Source of the DNA: Actinocrinis puniceicyclus
GTDB taxonomy: Bacteria > Actinomycetota > Actinomycetes > Streptomycetales > Catenulisporaceae
Direction of reading: 5' to 3'
Assembly (NCBI RefSeq): GCF_018283645.1
Contig: NZ_JAGSXH010000016.1
Coordinates: forward strand, 21,905 to 85,904
Length of the DNA stretch: 64,000 bases
Part shown: positions 57,830 through 64,000 of the stretch, piece after piece
How the letters are laid out: every line of letters begins with the position of its first letter
How positions within the stretch are numbered: position 1 is the stretch's first letter
Made by a program: the position numbers and the translations under genes
Notes under the pieces: model-generated
What the model saw: only the letters and a program-made list of their open reading frames with translations
Told to the model about the DNA's origin: nothing
The model's database searches: none

Positions 57830-58323
57830 TTCGCCTCGTGGTCGAGCAGCGCCCGCTTGACGTCGAGCCCGTACAGGAAGCCCCCGAGGCTCCCGTTCGC
57901 GCGCACGACGCGATGGCAGGGCACGAACAGAGCGGTCGGGTTGGTCGCGCACGCGCTGCCGGCCGCGCGTACGGCCCGCGGATTGCCCGCGGAAGCGGCC
58001 AACTCGGTGTACGTGGCCGTGGCGCCGGCCGGGATCCGGCGCAGCGCCTGCCGCGCGGCGGTACGGAAGGGCGCGGCGGCCGGCCGCTCCCGGGTCTCCA
58101 CCACATCGAGCGCCGCCAGTTCGCCCTCGAAGTACTTGCGCACGGCCGCCAGCGCGCCGTGATCGTCCGCGCTGACGGCGACCGAGCCGGGATCACTGTC
58201 GGCGAGCCGCGCCAACTGCTCGACCGAATCGGTGAAGCCGGATGCATGGACCACGTCCCCGCGCGCCAGGACCGTGAACGGGCCGAGCGGGGTCGCGCAC
58301 CGATGTGCTGTCAGGTCGGCCAT
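57820..58323 (-). CDS. ogt: Methylated-DNA-protein-cysteine methyltransferase
   Basis: Suicide repair protein removing O6-alkyl groups from guanine. The 167-residue product has acceptor Cys136 in FVPCHRVV, ATYTELAASAGNPRAVRAAG (DNA-binding helix with Arg finger) and NGSLGGFLYG. ATG 58323 has AGGGAG about 8 bases upstream. Its last codons lie in the 31-bp repeat, so the repeat seems to have grown from the gene's own 3' end. Confidence 0.92.
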   Translation of the reverse strand: MADLTAHRCATPLGPFTVLARGDVVHASGFTDSVEQLARLADSDPGSVAVSADDHGALAAVRKYFEGELAALDVVETRERPAAAPFRTAARQALRRIPAGATATYTELAASAGNPRAVRAAGSACATNPTALFVPCHRVVRANGSLGGFLYGLDVKRALLDHEAKHA

Positions 58324-58442
58324 GGCTGGGCTCCCTAATCTCTGAGGCGGTGCGGAAGAGTCGCACGCTTCGAGTCTGCCCCCGCGCCCGATCCGCCACT
58401 GGCGGCTTTCGGACACCGCCGTCCGAAGAGGGTAACTCCCGC

Positions 58443-59381
58443 TCAGCCGCCGAGCAGCCGCTGCCGCCAGTACAGGAACGACGGCTCCGGATCGCCGGTA
58501 TACGCCCACGGTACCCGCGTGACGTGCGGCCCGATCGCCTGCATCACCGGCCGCGCGTCGGCGTGCCGGTCCGCGTGGATCAACGCGTGCGCCAGGTAGT
58601 TCAGATCCGCCTTCGCCTGCGCGTGCTGCCGCTGCTGGCGCCGGAACCAGCGCTCGAGTATCCGGTCCAGATCCAGCCCGACCTGGTCCTCGGTCCACAT
58701 CATGTCCAGCCCCGCCCGCACCGCCGCGCGTTTCTCCGCCGAGTGCGCCCTATACGACTCGGCGTGCGCGACCAGCGGCAGCACCGCCAGCGGCGAACCC
58801 TCCGGAGCCTCCCCGGCGAGCCAGTACGCGAAGTCATACATCTCGGCGTGCGAGCCGTGCCAGGCGGCGAACAGGTAGATGAGGGCCTGGTGGTGGCCCT
58901 CGCGGTTCCACGGATCCCGCTCGCGCATGCCGCGCCAGCGCGCCCACAGTTCCTCGCGGTCGACGCCCTGCGCCCGAGCCAGGGTGACCAGGCTGATCCA
59001 CGGCATCGGGTCCTGCGGCGAGAGCGCGGCAGCTCGGCGGCACAGCGCCTCCACGTCGGCCGCGGTCTTGCTCGTGCCGTTCTCCCGGACCTGAGCCCGC
59101 ACCTGGCGCACCACCTCGACGTGAGCCTGGAGCGTCGCGGCGTCGGGGTTGCGCGGATCGAGCGCCAGCCACCGCTCCAGCCACGCGCTGGCAGCCGTGG
59201 TGTCCGCCAGCACCTTGATCCGGTGCGTGCGCCGGTCCCAGTCGCGGCGGGTGTCCTCCAGCAGGTCCCGAGCCGGCTCCCAGCGGCCCTGCGCCAACTC
59301 GTCGCGCGCATCCGCGAGATCGAGGTCGTCGAACGCGGGATCGAACGACGCCTTGAACGCCTTGGACCTGAAGACCGCCAT
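58443..59381 (-). CDS. Helical TPR-like protein of unknown function
   Basis: A 312-residue, mostly alpha-helical protein starting MAVFRSKAFKASFDPAF. Repeated helix pairs such as RWLALDPRNPDAATLQAHVE, AAALSPQDPMPWISLVTLAR and RERDPWNREGHHQALIYLF resemble tetratricopeptide-type units. There is no signal peptide or membrane segment. The family was not recognised. It is divergent from proS and follows ogt on the same strand (gap of 119 bases). ATG 59381 is chosen because sense continues only from there. Confidence 0.75.
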   Translation of the reverse strand: MAVFRSKAFKASFDPAFDDLDLADARDELAQGRWEPARDLLEDTRRDWDRRTHRIKVLADTTAASAWLERWLALDPRNPDAATLQAHVEVVRQVRAQVRENGTSKTAADVEALCRRAAALSPQDPMPWISLVTLARAQGVDREELWARWRGMRERDPWNREGHHQALIYLFAAWHGSHAEMYDFAYWLAGEAPEGSPLAVLPLVAHAESYRAHSAEKRAAVRAGLDMMWTEDQVGLDLDRILERWFRRQQRQHAQAKADLNYLAHALIHADRHADARPVMQAIGPHVTRVPWAYTGDPEPSFLYWRQRLLGG

Positions 59382-59519
59382 GGCAGCGCAATGTAGTAGC
59401 CGGTTGGCGCCTGCGGCACTAATGCGGCCGAACTGTGTCCGGCGGCCCGATATTCTCGTGATGCGCGATGTAGTGACACATCTGCGCCAGTACCTGACCC
59501 GACCGCTAGGAGTGCCGCA

Positions 59520-61268
59520 GTGATCTCGCGCATGTCCACGCTCTTCCTCCGGACCCTTCGCGACGATCCGGCCGATGCCGAGGTGCCGAGCCACAAGCTG
59601 CTCGTGCGCGCCGGCTACGTGCGCCGGGTCGGCCCCGGCATCTACTCCTGGCTGCCACTCGGCAAGCGCGTGCTGGACAACGTCGCGCGCGTGGTCAAGG
59701 AGGAGATGGACCGCTTCGGCGCGCAGGAGGTCCAGTTCCCCGCGCTGCTGCCGCGCGAGTACTACGAGGCCACCGGCCGCTGGACCGAATACGGCGACGG
59801 CATCTTCCGGCTCAAGGACCGCAAGGGCGCGGACTACCTGCTCGGCCCGACCCACGAGGAGATGTTCACCCTCATGGTCAAGGGCGAGTACTCCTCCTAC
59901 AAGGATCTGCCGGTCAACCTGTACCAGATCCAGACCAAGTACCGGGACGAGGCCCGGCCGCGCGCCGGCATCCTGCGCGGCCGCGAGTTCCTGATGAAGG
60001 ACTCGTACTCCTTCGACCTCGACGACGAAGGTCTGAAGCGCTCCTACGAGCTGCACCGCGAGGCGTACGTACGGATCTTCGACCGGCTCGGCCTGGACTA
60101 CCGGATCGTCTCGGCCATGTCCGGTTCCATGGGCGGCTCGGCTTCCGAGGAGTTCCTGGCCGCGACGCCGACCGGCGAGGACACCTTCGTCTCCTGCACC
60201 GACTGCGACTACGCGGCCAACACGGAGGCGGTGGAGGGGCGGGCGGGTGTCGCGCTCGACGCCTCCGACGAGCCCGCGCTGAAGGTCTACGACACCCCGG
60301 ACACGCCGACGATCGACTCGCTCGTCGAGCTGTTCAACCGGCTCGACCTCGGCCGCACGGTCACCGCCGCGGACACGCTCAAGAACGTCGTGGTGAAGCT
60401 GCGTCATCCGGGCGCGAAGGAGACCGAGGTCCTGGTCGTGGGCGTGCCCGGCGACCGCGAGGTGGACCTCAAGCGCCTGGAGGCCGCAGTGCACCCCGCC
60501 GAGGTCGAGCTGTTCGAGGCGGAGGACTTCGCGAAGCATCCGGCGCTGGTACGCGGCTACCTCGGTCCGCAGGGTCTGGCCGAGGCCGGTTACACCTACA
60601 AGGTGGACCCCCTCGTGGTGCCCGGCTCGTCCTGGATCACCGGGGCCAACGAGAACGGCAAGCACGCCGCGCACGTCGTGTACGGCCGCGACTTCACCCC
60701 GGACGCCGCCGTCGGTGCGGCCGAGGTGCGCTCCGGGGATCCCTGCCCGCGCTGCGGTCACGCGCTGACCATCGGCCGGGGCATCGAGATCGGGCACATC
60801 TTCCAGCTCGGCCGCAAGTTCACCAACGCCTTCGAGTTCGACGTGCTCGGCCCGGACGGCAAACCGGTCCGCGTCACGATGGGCTCCTACGGCATCGGCG
60901 TCTCGCGCGCGGTCGCGGCCATCGCCGAGCAGAAGCACGACGAGCTGGGCCTGGTCTGGCCGCGCGAGGTCGCCCCGGCGGACGTGCACCTGGTGGCCAC
61001 CGGCAAGGACGACTCGGTGTTCGAGGCCGCCGCGACGCTGGCCGTCGAGCTGGATCACGCCGGAGTGAGCGTGCTCTTCGACGATCGGCGCGGCGTCTCT
61101 CCCGGCGTCAAGTTCAAGGACGCCGAGCTGATCGGCGTGCCCACGATCGTCGTGGTCGGCAAGGGCCTCGCCGAGGGCCTGGTCGAACTGCGCGACCGGG
61201 CCGGCGGCGAGCGGGAGAACGTGCCGCTGGAGCAGGCCGCCGCACGCCTGCGGGAGCTGCTGGGCTGA
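59520..61268 (+). CDS. proS: Prolyl-tRNA synthetase (bacterial type with editing domain)
   Basis: Class II synthetase of 582 residues. Motifs include [32 protein letters not shown] (motif 2 area) and [22 protein letters not shown]. The YbaK-like editing insert lies at about residues 225-390, and motif 3 is [17 protein letters not shown]. The anticodon domain ends at LRELLG. GTG 59520 has AGGAG 7 bases upstream; ATG 59532 is an alternative. The stop codon lies in a GGGCT repeat. Confidence 0.95.
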   Translation: MISRMSTLFLRTLRDDPADAEVPSHKLLVRAGYVRRVGPGIYSWLPLGKRVLDNVARVVKEEMDRFGAQEVQFPALLPREYYEATGRWTEYGDGIFRLKDRKGADYLLGPTHEEMFTLMVKGEYSSYKDLPVNLYQIQTKYRDEARPRAGILRGREFLMKDSYSFDLDDEGLKRSYELHREAYVRIFDRLGLDYRIVSAMSGSMGGSASEEFLAATPTGEDTFVSCTDCDYAANTEAVEGRAGVALDASDEPALKVYDTPDTPTIDSLVELFNRLDLGRTVTAADTLKNVVVKLRHPGAKETEVLVVGVPGDREVDLKRLEAAVHPAEVELFEAEDFAKHPALVRGYLGPQGLAEAGYTYKVDPLVVPGSSWITGANENGKHAAHVVYGRDFTPDAAVGAAEVRSGDPCPRCGHALTIGRGIEIGHIFQLGRKFTNAFEFDVLGPDGKPVRVTMGSYGIGVSRAVAAIAEQKHDELGLVWPREVAPADVHLVATGKDDSVFEAAATLAVELDHAGVSVLFDDRRGVSPGVKFKDAELIGVPTIVVVGKGLAEGLVELRDRAGGERENVPLEQAAARLRELLG

Positions 61269-61310
61269 GCTGGGCTCGGCTGGGCTCGGCTGGGCTGGGC
61301 TGGGCTGAGA
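61261..61310. repeat. 10-bp degenerate tandem repeat at the end of proS
   Basis: Five units of TGGGCT followed by GAGC, CGGC, CGGC, GGGC or GAGA run from inside the proS stop codon. It is a GGCT-type minisatellite of unknown role. Confidence 0.85.
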
Positions 61311-61467
61311 GACCGAACCAGCCGCCGTCGAGGCTGAGTCTGAAAACAGTCACCGCGACGGGCTCCCCCCGATCGGATCGACCCGGACTTGTCGTGCCGC
61401 CGAACCGACTACCCTGGTAGACGACACGACAAGGCCAGATCCCAGATCCGTCGAGGAGCCGACCGCG

Positions 61468-62022
61468 ATGAGCCCGACCGCCGCCCCCCGGCTCGACCGG
61501 CAGAAGCTGCGCGTGCTGCTGGAACCGGTGGTCGAGCGGGCCGGCGCGCAGCTTGAGGACGTGACCGAGCAGCGTGCCGGATCGCGCCGGTTGATCCGCG
61601 TGGTGGTGGACCGGGACGGTGGCGTCTCACTGGACGACATCGCCGACGTGACCCGCGCGGTCTCCGAGGCCCTGGACGGCTATGCGGCCATGGGTGAGGC
61701 GGCGTACGTCCTCGAAGTCACCTCGCCGGGCGTCGACCGCCCGCTGACCGCCCCCAAGCACTGGCGGCGGGCGCGCGGCCGCCTGGTCAAGGCGGTGCTC
61801 AAGGCCGGCGGAGAGCTGACCGGGCGCATCGCCGACAGCGACGAGCACGGGGTGACCCTCCTGGTCGGGGAGCAGGAGAAGGAGCGCGCGCTGCCCTACG
61901 GCGAGATCGCCAAGGCCCGGGTTCAGGTCGAGTTCAACCGGGCCGCCGAGGATGCGCCGGACGATGACGCGCCGGACGATGAGGCGCCGGACGACGACGA
62001 CGCTCCCGACGACGAGAGCTGA
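61468..62022 (+). CDS. rimP: Ribosome maturation factor RimP
   Basis: 30S maturation factor. The N-terminal RimP domain has LLEPVVERAGAQLEDVTEQ and VLEVTSPGVDRPLT, and the C-terminal SH3-like domain has ITLLV-like GVTLLVGEQEKERALPY. A roughly 25-residue Asp/Glu/Pro tail (DDDAPDDEAPDDDDAPDD) is coded by short DNA repeats. It lies 11 bases before nusA, the universal rimP-nusA pair. A TACCCTGGTA palindrome at 61410 may belong to the promoter. Confidence 0.94.
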   Translation: MSPTAAPRLDRQKLRVLLEPVVERAGAQLEDVTEQRAGSRRLIRVVVDRDGGVSLDDIADVTRAVSEALDGYAAMGEAAYVLEVTSPGVDRPLTAPKHWRRARGRLVKAVLKAGGELTGRIADSDEHGVTLLVGEQEKERALPYGEIAKARVQVEFNRAAEDAPDDDAPDDEAPDDDDAPDDES

Positions 62023-62033
62023 TTGAGGACGCG

Positions 62034-63032
62034 ATGGACATCGACATGCGGGCGCTGCGCGATCTGGCGCAGGACAAGGACATCTCGCTCGACCGGCTCT
62101 TCGAGGCGATCGAGCAGGCGCTGCTGCTCGCGTACGAGCGGACCGAGGGCGCTCACACGCGCGCCCGGGTCGAACTCGACCACAAGACCGGGCACGTCGC
62201 GGTGTGGGCGACCGAGACCGACGCGGAGGGCCGCCCGGTCGGCCCCGAGTTCGAGGACACCCCCGGCGGCTTCGGCCGGATCGCCGCGTCCACCGCCCGG
62301 CAGGTGATCGCGCAGCGGCTGCGCGAGGCGGCGGACGAGGCGGTCTTCCGGGACTTCGCCGCGCGCGAGGGCGATCTGATCACCGGCAAGGTGCAGCAGG
62401 GCGACGACCCGCGCAACGTGCTGGTGGAGATCGACTCGGGCAAGAAGGAGAGCTTCGAGGCGCTGCTGCCGGCGCCGGAGCAGGTGCCCGGTGAGCGCTA
62501 TGAGCACGGCATCCGGATCAAGTGCCTCGTCGTCGCGGTGCGCCGGGGCCAGCGCGGTCCGCAGGTCACGCTCTCGCGCACGCACCCGAACCTGGTGCGC
62601 CGCCTGTTCGCGCTCGAAGTGCCGGAAGTGGCGGACGGCACCGTGGAGATCGCCGCGATCGCCCGGGAGGCCGGGCACCGAACGAAGATCGCGGTGCGTT
62701 CCACCAAACCCGGAGTGAACGCCAAGGGAGCGTGCATCGGACCAGTCGGCGCGCGGGTGCGCAACGTGATGAACGAGCTGCACGGCGAGAAGATCGACAT
62801 CGTGGACTGGTCCGACGACCCGGAGCGCCTGGTCGCCTCGGCGCTGTCCCCGGCGAAGGTCACCAAGGTGCGCATCGTGGACGCGGAGGCGAAGTCCGCG
62901 CAGGTCACCGTGCCCGATTATCAGCTGTCGCTGGCCATCGGCAAGGAAGGGCAGAACGCCCGGCTGGCCGCCCGGCTGACCGGATGGCGCATCGACATCC
63001 GCTCGGACGTGGAGCCCAGGCAGGTCGGCTGA
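62034..63032 (+). CDS. nusA: Transcription termination/antitermination protein NusA
   Basis: RNA-binding elongation factor of 332 residues, the short actinobacterial form without C-terminal acidic repeats. The N-terminal RNA polymerase-binding part starts MDIDMRALRDLAQDKDISLD. An S1 domain (about 115-185, EGDLITGKVQQGDDPRNVLVE) precedes two KH domains with GACIGPVGARVRNVMNELHG and LAIGKEGQNARLAARLTG. The SD is weak; it is coupled to rimP. Confidence 0.95.
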   Translation: MDIDMRALRDLAQDKDISLDRLFEAIEQALLLAYERTEGAHTRARVELDHKTGHVAVWATETDAEGRPVGPEFEDTPGGFGRIAASTARQVIAQRLREAADEAVFRDFAAREGDLITGKVQQGDDPRNVLVEIDSGKKESFEALLPAPEQVPGERYEHGIRIKCLVVAVRRGQRGPQVTLSRTHPNLVRRLFALEVPEVADGTVEIAAIAREAGHRTKIAVRSTKPGVNAKGACIGPVGARVRNVMNELHGEKIDIVDWSDDPERLVASALSPAKVTKVRIVDAEAKSAQVTVPDYQLSLAIGKEGQNARLAARLTGWRIDIRSDVEPRQVG

Positions 63033-63125
63033 TCACGCCGGTGTGCGGGCCGCGCGGCGGATGCCGGCCGCCCGCGGACCTCTCGCGGCCCCGCTTCGGG
63101 GGAGCGGGAGTACTGATCGTGGGGG

Positions 63126-63136
63126 TAAGATAGACC
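63126..63136 (+). promoter_or_regulatory. Candidate leaderless promoter of ylxR
   Basis: TAAGAT (63126-63131) ends 5 bases before GTG 63137, the usual -10 to start distance of a leaderless transcript. Confidence 0.35.
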
Positions 63137-63451
63137 GTGACTGGCCTGCCGACCGACCGGGAAGACCGCGGCGTGCCCACGCGTACCTGCGTTGGCTGTC
63201 GTGCCCGGGATGCGCAGGACCGGCTGCTCCGTATCGTCGCCGGAGAGGGCGAAGTACTACCCGATCCGGGTCGGCGCCTTCCGGGCCGCGGTGCTTATCT
63301 GCACCCGCGGCTCGCGTGTCTCGCCCTCGCCGAGCGTAAGCGGGCCTTCCCGCGGGCATTGCGCCTGCCGGGACCGTTCGCTCTCAGTGCGGTGCGTGCG
63401 CGGCTGGAGGCGTGCGAGGCACAGTCGCGAGACGGGACGGGGACGGAGTAA
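63137..63451 (+). CDS. ylxR: YlxR/DUF448 RNA-binding protein
   Basis: A 104-residue basic protein with the family motif PTRTCVGCRARD and PGRGAYLHPRLACLALA. YlxR lies between nusA and infB in many Gram-positive bacteria and is thought to bind nucleic acid; its exact task is open. GTG 63137 or GTG 63173, which directly precedes the conserved PTRTC, could be the start. Confidence 0.9.
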   Translation: MTGLPTDREDRGVPTRTCVGCRARDAQDRLLRIVAGEGEVLPDPGRRLPGRGAYLHPRLACLALAERKRAFPRALRLPGPFALSAVRARLEACEAQSRDGTGTE

Positions 63452-63665
63452 ATCCGGCTGCCCGTCCGTTACCGTCCGCGAGGATTGTCTCGCGGCGGGA
63501 GCCGGGAGCAGCGGGTCGAACAGTCGGCACGGAACAGGGATCGCTACGACGCGGAGAGCGGGTCGAGAAAAACGATGAGCACGCGATGAGCACCCAGCGA
63601 TGAGCACGCCCATGCAGTGATATAGACGGTCGCGCGGAGAAGACGCGGACCGAGACAGGAGTGAA
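63452..63665 (+). promoter_or_regulatory. ylxR-infB gap with hairpin and triple 10-mer
   Basis: A perfect 7-bp stem (63476-63482 with 63489-63495, 6-base loop) follows ylxR. Three copies of CGATGAGCAC occur at 63573, 63584 and 63598, each including an ATG. AGGAG lies 4 bases before the infB GTG. The hairpin may attenuate transcription into infB. Confidence 0.45.
63573..63607. repeat. Three CGATGAGCAC repeats before infB
   Basis: Identical 10-mers at 63573-63582, 63584-63593 and 63598-63607, separated by 1 and 4 bases. Their function is not known. Confidence 0.7.
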
Positions 63666-64000
63666 GTGGCCAAGGTCCGGGTCTATGAACTCGCCAAGGA
63701 GATGGGTGTTGAGAGCAAGGTCATCATGGCCAAGCTCCAAGACCTGGGAGAGTTCGTGCGTTCAGCCTCCTCCACGGTGGAGGCGCCGGTAGTTCGTAAG
63801 CTGAAGGATTCCTTCGACGGCGGGGGCAAGGCCTCCGTGTCCGGCGGTTCGGCAGGCACCGCCACCGCGCCGCGTTCCGGCGCACCGAAGCCGGGCCCGC
63901 GTCCCGGGCCGGTTCCGCCCAAGCCCGCGCCGACCGCCACGCGGCCGGCCTCGCGGCCCGCGGCGCCCGTCCAGAACGGCAACGCGGCCCCGTCTGCCCC
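63666..64000 (+). CDS. infB: Translation initiation factor IF-2, N-terminal part (runs off window)
   Basis: Beginning of the large GTPase that places initiator tRNA. The start [20 protein letters not shown] is the conserved IF-2 N-terminal helical domain. A Pro/Ala/Gly-rich linker follows (from about residue 55), which in actinobacterial IF-2 precedes the G domain. GTG 63666 has AGGAG 4 bases upstream. The frame is open at the right edge. The order rimP-nusA-ylxR-infB confirms the call. Confidence 0.95.
   Translation, partial: MAKVRVYELAKEMGVESKVIMAKLQDLGEFVRSASSTVEAPVVRKLKDSFDGGGKASVSGGSAGTATAPRSGAPKPGPRPGPVPPKPAPTATRPASRPAAPVQNGNAAPSA

Noticed and set aside
59382..59519. T-box riboswitch upstream of proS
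   Set aside because: The 138-base gap is too short and no specifier or antiterminator pattern is visible.
59382..61058. Upstream extension of the TPR-like frame across proS
   Set aside because: Antisense to proS, no domains, and a good start exists at 59381.

Overview
This 64 kb window is a stretch of chromosome from a high-GC, sporulating actinomycete. Most of it reads as GC-rich actinobacterial coding sequence with GTG/ATG starts and short Shine-Dalgarno (SD) motifs. The gene order amtB-glnK-glnD-ffh-rpsP-rimM-trmD-rplS-lepB-rnhB-yraN-comM-dprA-whiG-rpsB-tsf-pyrH-frr-cdsA-rlmN, resuming at dxr-rseP-ispG-proS-rimP-nusA-ylxR-infB, is the conserved order of streptomycetes and relatives such as Catenulisporales. 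The developmental sigma factor WhiG points to aerial growth and sporulation. The species cannot be named from the sequence alone.

Layout. (1) 1-3345: nitrogen signalling (AmtB end, GlnK, a 14-bp terminator, GlnD). (2) 3466-6040: a Tat-exported purple acid phosphatase-like enzyme convergent with a DEDDh exonuclease. (3) 6325-14057: SRP GTPase, the rpsP-khpA-rimM-trmD-rplS ribosome block, two type I signal peptidases whose reading frames overlap by 170 bp, RNase HII and a DUF2469 protein. (4) 14356-20054: YraN, ComM/YifB, DprA, WhiG, a TetR regulator and an M23 peptidase. (5) 20082-26797: rpsB with a structured leader, a 13-bp attenuator-like hairpin, tsf, pyrH, frr, cdsA, rlmN and a HAD hydrolase.

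(6) 26763-51926 is the accessory part, and most of it is a polyamine/GABA catabolic island. It holds a minus-strand unit (Lrp regulator, aminotransferase, flavin protein, FAD amine oxidase, degenerate ABC ATPase, 4-TM membrane protein), two aminobutyraldehyde dehydrogenases, a PucR regulator, a polyamine importer potDABC overlapping a second FAD oxidase, an MmsA-type CoA-acylating dehydrogenase, gabT and a further aldehyde dehydrogenase. Together these could import putrescine or spermidine and convert it through 4-aminobutanal, GABA and succinic semialdehyde to succinate. MmsA could handle a malonate-semialdehyde branch. An orphan VirD4/TraD-type ATPase with a DUF2510 head and a PAP2 phosphatase sit inside this island.

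(7) 52058-64000: DUF4190 protein, isoprenoid genes dxr and ispG around the site-2 protease rseP, a GNAT protein, a 31-bp tandem repeat, ogt, a TPR-like protein, proS, rimP-nusA-ylxR and the start of infB. No rRNA, tRNA, CRISPR array, insertion sequence or integrase was recognised. The least explained items are the degenerate ABC pair, the orphan VirD4-like ATPase, the 31-bp repeat at the ogt stop codon, the overlapping lepB genes and the nested dyads upstream of the PucR-linked dehydrogenase.
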